Origin: Bifidobacteriaceae bacterium
Lineage (GTDB): Bacteria; Actinomycetota; Actinomycetes; Actinomycetales; WQXJ01
Assembly: GCA_031256885.1 (NCBI GenBank)
Contig: JAIRPS010000204.1
Location: 1 to 7,154, forward strand
DNA length: 7,154 nt
Reading direction: 5' to 3'
A program made the translations under genes and the position numbers. This document shows positions 1-6,363 of the stretch, one piece after another. Numbering within the stretch: the stretch's first letter is position 1; every line of letters begins with the position of its first letter. Below the pieces are notes generated by a model. The model was not told the DNA's origin. It did no database searches and saw only the letters and a list, made by a program, of their open reading frames with translations.

Positions 1-1230
1 CCAACGGTCCTCAATATACTTTTTTGATAAGCCGGCCAGGCCAATAATTCCGACTGCTGCAATGAGTTTAGTGAAGGTGTTTAGACTATGTCCAATAATG
101 TGGGGGAGCAGCACCACAACAGGGTAGTGCCATAAGTAGATTGAGTAAGAAGCATTGCCCAGAAATTGAATTGGCGAATACTTGGCAAACCGTTCAGATT
201 GCGGACCGGCTGCAATCACCAGTAACGCTCCCAATACCGGCCAGATTGCCACAACGCCGGGAAAATTGGCGTCGCTGCGGATCAGCCAACAGCTCGCCAA
301 CATCACAACCAGTCCACTGCCGCCGGCCAGTCGTCTCAGCCACCACCGTGACTGCATATAACGGTGAATCTGCGGGTAGCCGACTGCCAGCAGGCCACCG
401 CTGGCCAATTCCCAAACCCGGCCTGGTGTGACAAAATATGCGGCCGCCGAATCTGTGGCGGTTTTGTGTATGCAGTAAGCCAGTGAGCCGGCCGTGACCA
501 GCGCCATCAGCAACCCCAGAATATTTGGTTTGCCGAAGCGTCGGCCAAGCCCAGCGGCGACGCCGACAATCACCGGCCAAATCAGGTAAAACTGCTCTTC
601 AACAGCCAATGACCAGAAGTGCTGAAAAGGCGTAGGTGAGGCTGTGGCCGCCAGGTAGTCAACCGCTGCGGCTGACAACTGCCAGTTTGCAAAATACAAA
701 GTTGCACCAAAGGCACTACTTGCTGTGTTTCCACGCAAAGTTGAAGGCATGAACAGCCAAGCAAACAGTAGTGTTACCGCAATAACTGTGAAAGCCGCTG
801 GAAGCAGTCGCCTAATCCGCTTACCCCAAAAAACCACTAAGTCAAAGCAATTCGTTGGTGGGTGAGAGATTAAATGCTGGGTAATCAAAAATCCCGAAAT
901 TACAAAGAAAATATCAACGCCAACAAAAGCCCCACCCAAGAAATTCCCCCATAAATGGTAGACAAGTACCATCATGACAGCGAGAGCGCGTAGCGCCTGG
1001 ATATCGCGGCGCAGCCGCCTTTGACCCTGGCGTTGCTGATCGGCCAGTCGCCTTTGCCCCGGCTGCCCTGGATCGGCCAGCCCCGACTGTTGCCGAACAG
1101 ACAGCCTTTGACCCGGCTGTTGCCGAGCAGACAGCCTTTGACCCGGCTGCTGCCGATCGATCCGCTGCCCAGGCAGCGCAAGAGCAGCTAGGCGACGAAA
1201 GCCAGGTTTACTACCGGCTGGGCTTACCAT
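1..1230 (-). CDS. Acyltransferase-3 (OafA/YrhL-type) membrane protein, 3' end outside window
   Basis: Integral membrane O-acyltransferase of the acyltransferase-3 family, which transfers acyl groups to surface sugars or other envelope substrates; the substrate here is unknown. The frame is open for 410 codons and runs off the left edge. Visible family marks are the R-x10-H pair (R81, H92), FVGVDIFFVISGFLIT (102-117), KRIRRLLPA (137-145), HFWSLAVEEQFY (204-215), RVWEL (271-275), SYSIYLWHYP (361-370) and KKYIEDRW at the cut, where the membrane domain normally ends. Relatives often continue into a periplasmic SGNH domain; that part cannot be seen. The start is ATG at 1230: it is the only ATG, GTG or TTG in frame that keeps R81, and an in-frame TGA lies at 1249-1251. 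It overlaps the 3' end of the iclR gene by 20 bp and has no clear Shine-Dalgarno sequence. Residues 1-70 are an odd Arg/Gln-rich repeat extension. Family assignment is firm; the extension and the substrate are uncertain. Confidence 0.9.
   Translation of the reverse strand, partial: MVSPAGSKPGFRRLAALALPGQRIDRQQPGQRLSARQQPGQRLSVRQQSGLADPGQPGQRRLADQQRQGQRRLRRDIQALRALAVMMVLVYHLWGNFLGGAFVGVDIFFVISGFLITQHLISHPPTNCFDLVVFWGKRIRRLLPAAFTVIAVTLLFAWLFMPSTLRGNTASSAFGATLYFANWQLSAAAVDYLAATASPTPFQHFWSLAVEEQFYLIWPVIVGVAAGLGRRFGKPNILGLLMALVTAGSLAYCIHKTATDSAAAYFVTPGRVWELASGGLLAVGYPQIHRYMQSRWWLRRLAGGSGLVVMLASCWLIRSDANFPGVVAIWPVLGALLVIAAGPQSERFAKYSPIQFLGNASYSIYLWHYPVVVLLPHIIGHSLNTFTKLIAAVGIIGLAGLSKKYIEDRW
1017..1163. 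repeat. Degenerate ~30-bp tandem repeat inside the acyltransferase N-terminus
   Basis: Five contiguous units can be read on the plus strand, each starting GCC(TTT GAC)CC: 1017-1049 (33 bp), 1050-1079 (30 bp), 1080-1103 (24 bp, lacking the TTTGAC part), 1104-1133 and 1134-1163. The third and fourth units differ at only two bases over their shared 24 bp; the outer ones are more diverged. In the acyltransferase frame the array gives decapeptides close to PGQRLSxRQQ (residues 20-28, 29-38, 39-48, then looser copies at 57-66 and 67-76). Unit lengths are all multiples of three, so copy changes would keep the frame. There are no unique spacers between units, so it is not a CRISPR array. Confidence 0.85.
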
Positions 1231-2038
1231 TCGGGCGATTGTCTTGCTTCAGTAGTTCAGACAAACGATTAGCCGCAGCCACAACCGCCGCCGCATGCAA
1301 ACGGCCTGGTTGGCGGCCAATGCGATCAATTGGTCCGGAAATCGAAATCGCAGCCACCACCCGGCCACCCGGCCCGCGCACCGGCGCAGAAACCGAAGCC
1401 GCCCCACTTTCACGCTCACCAATTGACTGAGCCCAACCGTTACGCCGCACCGTGGCCAACTGGTTAGCATCAAACTTGGCGTTCTCCAAAGACCGATGCA
1501 AACGCTCAGCTTCCTCCCAAGCTAACAGAACTTGCGCTGCCGAGCCGGCCTGCATTGACAAAACTGCGCCAATCGGAATCGAATCACGCAAACCAACCGG
1601 TCGTTCCGCCACAGCCACACATATGCGCATATCTCCCTGGCGGCGGAACAACTGGGCTGACTCACCCGAATGATCCCGCAAAGCCGCTAACACCGGATCA
1701 GCCGCCGCCAATAAACGATCCTCACCAGCCGCCAGAGACAACTCAGTCAAACGCGGACCAAGCACAAAGTGTCCTTGCAGATCACGCGCCACAAAACGAT
1801 GATGTTCCAAAGCAACCGCTAAACGGTGAGCGGTTGGACGAGCCAACCCAGTTGCGTGCACCATCTGCGCCAATGTGGCCGGTCCGGCTTCGAGAGCATC
1901 CAAAACTGTCATGGCCTTGTCAAGCACGCCAACACCGCTGGTGTGCTCCTGGTCATTTTCAACATTGGCGTCGCCGGGATCGTCACTGACCGTTTGCTTG
2001 GGATCATTCTCCCGGCTTTGACCGGTAGTATTGTTCAT
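1211..2038 (-). CDS. ltbR: IclR-family transcriptional regulator, LtbR/NdgR type
   Basis: DNA-binding regulator of the IclR family, 275 residues. The N-terminal winged helix-turn-helix lies at about 36-100 (GVGVLDKAMTVLDALE, then LAQMVHATGLARPTAHRLA at 57-75 as the recognition helix region). The C-terminal effector domain is about 105-265, with SGESAQLFRRQGDMRICVA, GWAQSIGERE and SVSAPVRGPGGRVVAAISIS. This is the pattern of the actinobacterial regulators called LtbR in Corynebacterium and NdgR in Streptomyces, known to act on leuCD and other amino-acid genes. Its position, divergent from leuC, fits that role. The start is ATG at 2038; an in-frame TGA lies just upstream and the Shine-Dalgarno is weak (GAAAG). 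Residues 1-33 form an acidic, polar stretch before the conserved core, longer than I expect for close relatives. The effector is unknown here. The gene symbol is by homology and context. Confidence 0.9.
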   Translation of the reverse strand: MNNTTGQSRENDPKQTVSDDPGDANVENDQEHTSGVGVLDKAMTVLDALEAGPATLAQMVHATGLARPTAHRLAVALEHHRFVARDLQGHFVLGPRLTELSLAAGEDRLLAAADPVLAALRDHSGESAQLFRRQGDMRICVAVAERPVGLRDSIPIGAVLSMQAGSAAQVLLAWEEAERLHRSLENAKFDANQLATVRRNGWAQSIGERESGAASVSAPVRGPGGRVVAAISISGPIDRIGRQPGRLHAAAVVAAANRLSELLKQDNRPNGKPSR

Positions 2039-2054
2039 GCTTTCGATTTTGCCA

Positions 2055-2069
2055 TCTCAGATGGTGAGA
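2055..2069. promoter_or_regulatory. Candidate operator 1: TCTCA-N5-TGAGA
   Basis: Perfect 5-bp inverted repeat with a 5-bp spacer, centre at 2062, ending 16 bp before the iclR start codon. It overlaps a second small palindrome, CATCT-C-AGATG (2053-2063). The position suits autoregulation by the IclR protein, and a shared operator with leuC is plausible. Binding is inferred from position and symmetry only. Confidence 0.5.
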
Positions 2070-2074
2070 CTGCA

Positions 2075-2089
2075 ACTAGACTGGCTAGT
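2075..2089. promoter_or_regulatory. Candidate operator 2: ACTAG-N5-CTAGT
   Basis: Perfect inverted repeat with the same 5-5-5 layout as the neighbouring TCTCA/TGAGA site. Its centre at 2082 is exactly 20 bp away, about two helical turns, so two dimers could sit on the same DNA face. The arm sequence differs from the first site, so it may be a different protein's site or chance. Confidence 0.35.
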
Positions 2090-2214
2090 CGTTACTTCAG
2101 GTGAGACAGTTTGTTGCCAAAGCTGATCATACGATCTGACGCATCCCCGCCCAGGTGAGTAAATTGCCTGGTCAAACCGGTGCTAACTGTTGTTTTGTGA
2201 AGGTGGGCAACACC

Positions 2215-2224
2215 AAGGAGGAGG
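2215..2224 (+). promoter_or_regulatory. Strong leuC ribosome binding site
   Basis: AAGGAGGAGG ends 3 bp before the leuC ATG, with an inner AAGGAGG 6 bp from it. It is the strongest Shine-Dalgarno in the window and fixes the leuC start. A small GGTG/CACC hairpin sits directly before it. Confidence 0.85.
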
Positions 2225-2227
2225 AAA

Positions 2228-3631
2228 ATGGGCGACACCCTGTCGCAGAAGATTTGGCAGCAGCATGTGGTTACTCCTGGCCACCAGGGTGCGCCCGACC
2301 TGATCTACATTGATCTGCACATGGTCCACGAAGTGACCAGCCCGCAAGCTTTTGAGGGTTTACGGCTGGCCGGCCGCCCGGTGCGCCGTCCCGACCTGAC
2401 CATTGCCACTGAGGATCACAACACACCAACCATCAACATTGATCAGCCAATCGCTGATCTAGTCAGCCGTACCCAAATTGAAACACTGCGTCGCAACGCT
2501 GCCGAATTCGGCATTCGCATACATTCTCTTGGTGATCTTGATCAGGGAATTGTCCACGTAGTTGGTCCGCAACTGGGTTTGACCATGCCTGGCCTAACGG
2601 TGGTTTGTGGCGATTCCCACACCTCAACGCACGGCGCTTTCGGGGCGCTCGCCTTCGGCATCGGCACCTCAGAAGTTGAACACGTGCTAGCCACCCAAAC
2701 TTTGCCGCTCAAACCCTTTGCCACAATGGCGGTTGATGTTAGCGGCCAGCTCGCCCCCGGAGTTACTGCCAAAGACCTGATCCTGGCAATAATTGGCCGC
2801 ATCGGTACAGCCGGCGGTCAAGGTCATGTGATTGAGTATCGCGGTTCAGCAATCACCTCCTTGAGCATGGAGGGCCGCATGACAGTTTGCAATATGTCAA
2901 TCGAAGCCGGCGCGCGCGCCGGACTAATTGCGCCCGATGACGTCACTTTCGCTTACCTCAAATCACGCCCCCACGCCCCCCAAGGCGCAGCCTGGGACCA
3001 GGCAGTAGCTGATTGGCAAAAGCTCCGTTCCGACCCTGATGCTCAGTTTGATCGTGTGGTTGAGCTTGACGGCAACACGCTTGAAGCCCAAGTCACCTGG
3101 GGAACCAACCCCGGCCAAACCGTTGGCTTATCCGCTAAAGTGCCTGATCCAGACAGTTTTGCTGACCCGGCTGACAAGCTGGCTGCGCAAGCTGCTTTGG
3201 CTTATATGGATCTGGCTCCGGGAACAGAGCTGCGGAAAGTTGAAGTTGACACAGTCTTCATTGGTTCATGCACCAATGGTCGGCTTGAAGATTTACGCAC
3301 AGCAGCCCAAGTGCTTGCTGGGCGAACCAAAGCACCAGGTGTGCGTGTTTTAGTGGTGCCCGGTTCAGCGCGGGTGCGCCAGGCAGCTGAAGCAGAAGGT
3401 TTGGATGAGGTTTTCAAACAATTTGGTGCCGAATGGCGTTACGCCGGTTGCTCAATGTGCCTGGGTATGAACCCTGACCAGTTGGCACCAGGGGAACGTT
3501 GCGCCTCAACCTCCAACCGAAACTTTGTTGGGCGGCAAGGCAAAGGCGGACGCACCCACCTGGTTTCACCGGTGGTAGCGGCCGCCACGGCAGTCCGCGG
3601 ACACTTAGCTTGGCTGGATGATTTGGACTAA
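2228..3631 (+). CDS. leuC: 3-isopropylmalate dehydratase large subunit
   Basis: Large subunit of isopropylmalate isomerase, which together with LeuD converts 2-isopropylmalate to 3-isopropylmalate in leucine synthesis (cytoplasm). At 467 residues it has normal LeuC length. The three [4Fe-4S] ligands are present: C348 in GSCTNGR, and C408 and C411 in [10 protein letters not shown]. Other family blocks are TEDHNTPT (61-68), [33 protein letters not shown] in pieces across 125-157, and the C-terminal [22 protein letters not shown] (427-448). It follows a strong AAGGAGGAGG site and is first in the plus-strand operon. The divergent IclR regulator next door is the expected controller. No defects were seen. 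Confidence 0.98.
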   Translation: MGDTLSQKIWQQHVVTPGHQGAPDLIYIDLHMVHEVTSPQAFEGLRLAGRPVRRPDLTIATEDHNTPTINIDQPIADLVSRTQIETLRRNAAEFGIRIHSLGDLDQGIVHVVGPQLGLTMPGLTVVCGDSHTSTHGAFGALAFGIGTSEVEHVLATQTLPLKPFATMAVDVSGQLAPGVTAKDLILAIIGRIGTAGGQGHVIEYRGSAITSLSMEGRMTVCNMSIEAGARAGLIAPDDVTFAYLKSRPHAPQGAAWDQAVADWQKLRSDPDAQFDRVVELDGNTLEAQVTWGTNPGQTVGLSAKVPDPDSFADPADKLAAQAALAYMDLAPGTELRKVEVDTVFIGSCTNGRLEDLRTAAQVLAGRTKAPGVRVLVVPGSARVRQAAEAEGLDEVFKQFGAEWRYAGCSMCLGMNPDQLAPGERCASTSNRNFVGRQGKGGRTHLVSPVVAAATAVRGHLAWLDDLD

Positions 3632-3662
3632 TACCCGTATTGACAACCGGTATTGCTCTTGC

Positions 3663-3670
3663 AGAGAGGA
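3663..3670 (+). promoter_or_regulatory. leuD ribosome binding site that decides its start
   Basis: AGAGAGGA ends 8 bp before ATG at 3679. The frame stays open back to a TTG at 3640, but that TTG has no ribosome binding site. Family N-termini begin at the [18 protein letters not shown] block, which supports 3679. Confidence 0.7.
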
Positions 3671-3678
3671 ATGACAAG

Positions 3679-4320
3679 ATGGACAGTTTCACTACACACA
3701 GCGGTGTTGGGGTACCTTTGCGGCGCTCCAACGTGGACACCGACCAGATCATCCCGGCGGTGTATCTAAAGCGCGTTGCCCGGACCGGCTTTGCCGATGG
3801 TCTGTTTGCCAGTTGGCGCAGCGAACCCGACTGCCCACTCAACCAACCGGCCTATGCCGGGGCAAGCGTTCTGGTTGCCGGACCAGATTTCGGCACCGGT
3901 TCCAGCCGTGAACATGCCGTGTGGGCTTTACGCGACTACGGCTTTGCCGCAGTATTAGCATCACGATTCGCCGATATTTTCCGGGGAAATGCCGGGAAAC
4001 AAGGCCTTTTGGCGGCTGTGGTTGACCAAGCAGATATTGAGCTGCTGTGGAAAATGATGGAAGCCCAGCCGGGGATTACAGTAACCGTTGATTTAGTGGC
4101 TCGGCAGGTGCGTTGCGGCGATTTGACTGCTGCCTTAGAGGTGGATGATTACACTCGTTGGCGGCTTATGGAAGGTTTAGATGACATTGATCTAACCATG
4201 CGCCAAGCCGAAGCAATCACTGCTTTTGAAGCAGGCCGGGAAGTTTGGCGACCAAAAACTTTGCCAATACTGCCTGACACTAACCCCACCCCCCAACACG
4301 AATCTGGTCAACAACAATGA
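3679..4320 (+). CDS. leuD: 3-isopropylmalate dehydratase small subunit
   Basis: Small, swivel-domain subunit that completes the LeuCD isomerase. It has 213 residues from ATG at 3679, slightly longer than the usual ~200 because of a polar tail after about residue 190 ([20 protein letters not shown]). Conserved blocks are [20 protein letters not shown] (6-25), PAVYLKR (26-32), [17 protein letters not shown] (68-84), [11 protein letters not shown] (101-111) and [18 protein letters not shown] (153-170); the [11 protein letters not shown] form is typical of actinobacteria. It starts 47 bp after the leuC stop behind its own Shine-Dalgarno. Its stop overlaps the murA start as ATGA (4317-4320), so the end of leuD translation probably feeds murA. 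Confidence 0.97.
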   Translation: MDSFTTHSGVGVPLRRSNVDTDQIIPAVYLKRVARTGFADGLFASWRSEPDCPLNQPAYAGASVLVAGPDFGTGSSREHAVWALRDYGFAAVLASRFADIFRGNAGKQGLLAAVVDQADIELLWKMMEAQPGITVTVDLVARQVRCGDLTAALEVDDYTRWRLMEGLDDIDLTMRQAEAITAFEAGREVWRPKTLPILPDTNPTPQHESGQQQ

Positions 4321-5645
4321 CACAACCGGTTTTGCAGGTTACAGGTGGACGACCTTTGACCGGTCAGGTGACGGTGCGTGGTGCCAAAAACCTGGTTTCC
4401 AAAGCGATGGTGGCAGCCTTACTGACCGCTCAACCCTCACGGATCAGTAACGTGCCAACCATCCGGGATGTGGAAGTGGTTTGTGGTCTGCTGCGCTTAC
4501 ACGGTGCTCAGGTTGAACACGACCCGGCCACCGGCCAAGTATTGATAGAACCAGACCAACTCAGTGCCGCCAGTCTAACCAATTTAGCGCTGCATGCTGG
4601 CGCATCGCGTATTCCAATCCTGCTGTGTGGTCCATTGTTGCACCGCCTGGGGCAAGCTTTTATTCCCACGCTGGGCGGTTGCGAAATTGGTGGGCGACCA
4701 ATCGACTTTCACCTGGAGGCTTTACGGCGGTTTGGTGCTGAAATTACCAAACGGCCGAGCGGGGTGTGGCTAACCGCACCAAACCGTCTCAAAGGAATTG
4801 AACTAACTTTAGAATATCCATCCGTCGGTGCCACTGAACAGTTGCTTTTATCGGCTGTTTTAGCCGATGGCGTAACCACACTACGCAATGCAGCAGTTGA
4901 ACCAGAAATCCTTGACCTTGTGTGCGTTTTGCAAAAAATGGGCGCAATCATCTCAATCCAAACTGACCGGGTCATCACAATTGAAGGTGTTGGCGAACTG
5001 ACCGGTTTCACTCACACAGCCATGCCAGATCGTATTGAAGCTGCCTCCTGGGCTGCTGCCGCCTTAGTCACCGGCGGACGAATCACCGTGGCGGGTGCTC
5101 GCCAAACCGATATGATGACTTTTCTGAATGTGTTTCGCCAAGTTGGTGGTGCTTTCACCGTCACTGACCAGGGTATTGATTTTTACAGAGCCAACGGTGT
5201 GCTCCAGTCAGTGGCTTTGGAAACCAATGTTCACCCTGGTTTTATGACTGATTGGCAGCAACCAATGGTTGTCGCCCTAACCCAAGCTGACGGCTTGTCA
5301 GTAATCCATGAAACAGTGTATGAGCAGCGTTTTGGTTTCACTGAAGCGCTGCGCCGCAGGGGTGCACAAATACAGTTGTACCGTGACTGTTTAGGTGGAA
5401 TGCGTTGCCGATTCGGTCAACGCAACCATCAACATTCGGCGGTTGTGGCAGGGCCAACCCCGTTGCATGCTGCTGAGATTGCGATTCCAGATTTGCGGGG
5501 CGGCTTTTCCCACGTGATTGCAGCCCTGGCAGCCAGTGGACAGTCAACCGTCCATGGTATTGGTTTGATTGAACGTGGGTACGAACATTTCAGCGCCAAA
5601 CTTGAAGCCTTAGGCGCACAAGCTCACTGGACTCAGGAGGATTAA
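4317..5645 (+). CDS. murA: UDP-N-acetylglucosamine 1-carboxyvinyltransferase
   Basis: Transfers enolpyruvate from phosphoenolpyruvate to UDP-GlcNAc, the first committed step of peptidoglycan precursor synthesis in the cytoplasm. It has 442 residues with the two-lobed EPSP-synthase-like fold. Residues matching the Escherichia coli active site are all there: K24 and N25 in RGAKN, C122 in [14 protein letters not shown]127, D312 in [12 protein letters not shown]338 in ETVYEQRF, R393 in PDLRGGF and R420 in ERGYE. A short insertion around 355-385 ([14 protein letters not shown]...[13 protein letters not shown]) recalls actinobacterial members. Having Cys rather than Asp at 122 predicts the fosfomycin-sensitive form. 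The start ATG overlaps the leuD stop (ATGA) and has no clear Shine-Dalgarno, so it is likely translated by coupling. Confidence 0.95.
   Translation: MTQPVLQVTGGRPLTGQVTVRGAKNLVSKAMVAALLTAQPSRISNVPTIRDVEVVCGLLRLHGAQVEHDPATGQVLIEPDQLSAASLTNLALHAGASRIPILLCGPLLHRLGQAFIPTLGGCEIGGRPIDFHLEALRRFGAEITKRPSGVWLTAPNRLKGIELTLEYPSVGATEQLLLSAVLADGVTTLRNAAVEPEILDLVCVLQKMGAIISIQTDRVITIEGVGELTGFTHTAMPDRIEAASWAAAALVTGGRITVAGARQTDMMTFLNVFRQVGGAFTVTDQGIDFYRANGVLQSVALETNVHPGFMTDWQQPMVVALTQADGLSVIHETVYEQRFGFTEALRRRGAQIQLYRDCLGGMRCRFGQRNHQHSAVVAGPTPLHAAEIAIPDLRGGFSHVIAALAASGQSTVHGIGLIERGYEHFSAKLEALGAQAHWTQED
5635..5640 (+). promoter_or_regulatory. plsC ribosome binding site within the murA 3' end
   Basis: AGGAGG lies inside the last codons of murA (Gln-Glu-Asp) and 6 bp before the plsC ATG at 5647. 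It supports that start over the next in-frame ATG at 5659. Confidence 0.8.
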
Positions 5646-5646
5646 T

Positions 5647-6363
5647 ATGGCTATCACAATGGCTTGGCGGCTCGGCGCGGCTCTCCTCAAACCACCGATG
5701 TCCCTGGTGTTACGGCGCAATTGCGAAGGCGCTGCCCATTTGCCGGTGGAAGGAGTTGGCTGCATTGTGGCAGGTAACCATGTCACCAACATTGACTGGC
5801 TGCCAATTGCTGCGGCTTTTTACGACATTGGCCGTCCGGCTGCTATTTTGGTGAAAGATTCACTGTTCAAAGTACCTGTGGTGGGGCGGTTTTTGAAAGG
5901 ACTGGGGTTGATTCCGGTACAGCGCGGCACCAGCCAGGCGGCTGATGCACTCAACCAGGCGGAAAAAGTACTAGCAGAAGGTGGTCTGGTTTTCTTCTTC
6001 CCCGAAGGCACCTTGACTGCTGACCCAGACCTTTGGCCAATGTCACCGCGCAGCGGTGTGGGACGTTTAGCTTTACGCACCGGTGCGCCAGTTTTGCCCT
6101 TAGCAATATGGGGCACAAACGAACTGATGCCACGCAGCGGCGGTTTTCACCCAATACCGCGTAAACCAGTACGGCTGCGTTTAGGCCCGGCAGTTGATTT
6201 AGCTGATTTAACCGGTCGTGTTGATGCTACCGCCGGCCGCCAAGCCACCGAACGGGTAATGGCCCAGGTGCGTTTGCTGCTTGGCCAATTGCGTGGCCAA
6301 ACACCACCTCAGCAGGTTTTTGATCCGCGTCATGACGCACAAGCAAGCAGCGCCGCGCAGTGA
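5647..6363 (+). CDS. plsC: 1-acyl-sn-glycerol-3-phosphate acyltransferase
   Basis: PlsC-family acyltransferase of 238 residues that, by family, acylates lysophosphatidate to phosphatidate at the inner face of the membrane. Motif I is HVTNID (H45, D50), the catalytic H-x4-D. The substrate-binding region is VKDSLFKVPVVGRFLKGLG and IPVQRG (69-94). Motif III is FPEGT (118-122), and GAPVLPLAIWGT (146-157) is motif IV. The N-terminal 20 residues are mildly hydrophobic and may touch the membrane. A polar C-terminal tail follows about residue 215. It starts 1 bp after the murA stop, behind AGGAGG. The exact acyl acceptor cannot be read from sequence; its place before gpsA fits phospholipid synthesis. 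Confidence 0.92.
   Translation: MAITMAWRLGAALLKPPMSLVLRRNCEGAAHLPVEGVGCIVAGNHVTNIDWLPIAAAFYDIGRPAAILVKDSLFKVPVVGRFLKGLGLIPVQRGTSQAADALNQAEKVLAEGGLVFFFPEGTLTADPDLWPMSPRSGVGRLALRTGAPVLPLAIWGTNELMPRSGGFHPIPRKPVRLRLGPAVDLADLTGRVDATAGRQATERVMAQVRLLLGQLRGQTPPQQVFDPRHDAQASSAAQ

Larger units (their letters stand above)
2039..2227. promoter_or_regulatory. Divergent iclR-leuC control region
   Basis: This 189-bp gap between divergent starts must hold both promoters. Seen directly: two inverted repeats near the iclR start (listed separately); the word GGTGAG at 2063, 2100 and 2154, within an 8-bp repeat GGTGAGAC (2063-2070, 2100-2107) and another, CAGGTGAG (2098-2105, 2152-2159); and a short GGTG/CACC hairpin (2202-2205 with 2211-2214) just before the leuC ribosome binding site. 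A back-to-back pair of -10-like words lies in the middle: TACGAT on the plus strand (2130-2135) and TATGAT on the minus strand (2126-2131). Neither has a good -35 at 16-18 bp, so I do not call promoters firmly. No plausible leader peptide or riboswitch fold was recognised. Confidence 0.6.

Noticed and set aside
194..580. Minus-strand open frame of 128 codons
   Set aside because: It is an out-of-frame shadow of the acyltransferase-3 gene, whose own frame in this stretch shows clear family motifs.
1017..1163. Possible CRISPR array
   Set aside because: Units are contiguous and degenerate with no unique spacers, and no cas genes are nearby.
972..1181. Minus-strand open frame with SRVKGCLFGN repeats
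   Set aside because: It is the repeat array read in a different frame from the acyltransferase. A 30-bp period keeps several frames open, and nothing else supports it.
1555..1989. Plus-strand open frame of 144 codons over the regulator gene
   Set aside because: It is antisense to a well-conserved IclR gene, with proline/glutamine-rich composition and no recognisable domain.
2156..2227. Leader peptide starting at GTG before leuC
   Set aside because: There is no ribosome binding site, no run of Leu codons and no attenuator hairpin, and the frame runs on through the leuC start.
3630..3654. Terminator between leuC and leuD (AATACC/GGTATT inverted repeat)
   Set aside because: A six-pair stem with a 13-base loop and no T-run, between two subunits of one enzyme. 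Chance or a minor RNA fold is more likely.
3640..3678. TTG start of leuD at 3640 and a TTGACA promoter box at the same place
   Set aside because: The TTG has no ribosome site and would add 13 residues not seen in the family. The TTGACA has no -10 at a usable distance.
3414..3842. Minus-strand open frame across the leuC-leuD junction
   Set aside because: It is antisense to two firmly identified genes and has no recognisable domain.
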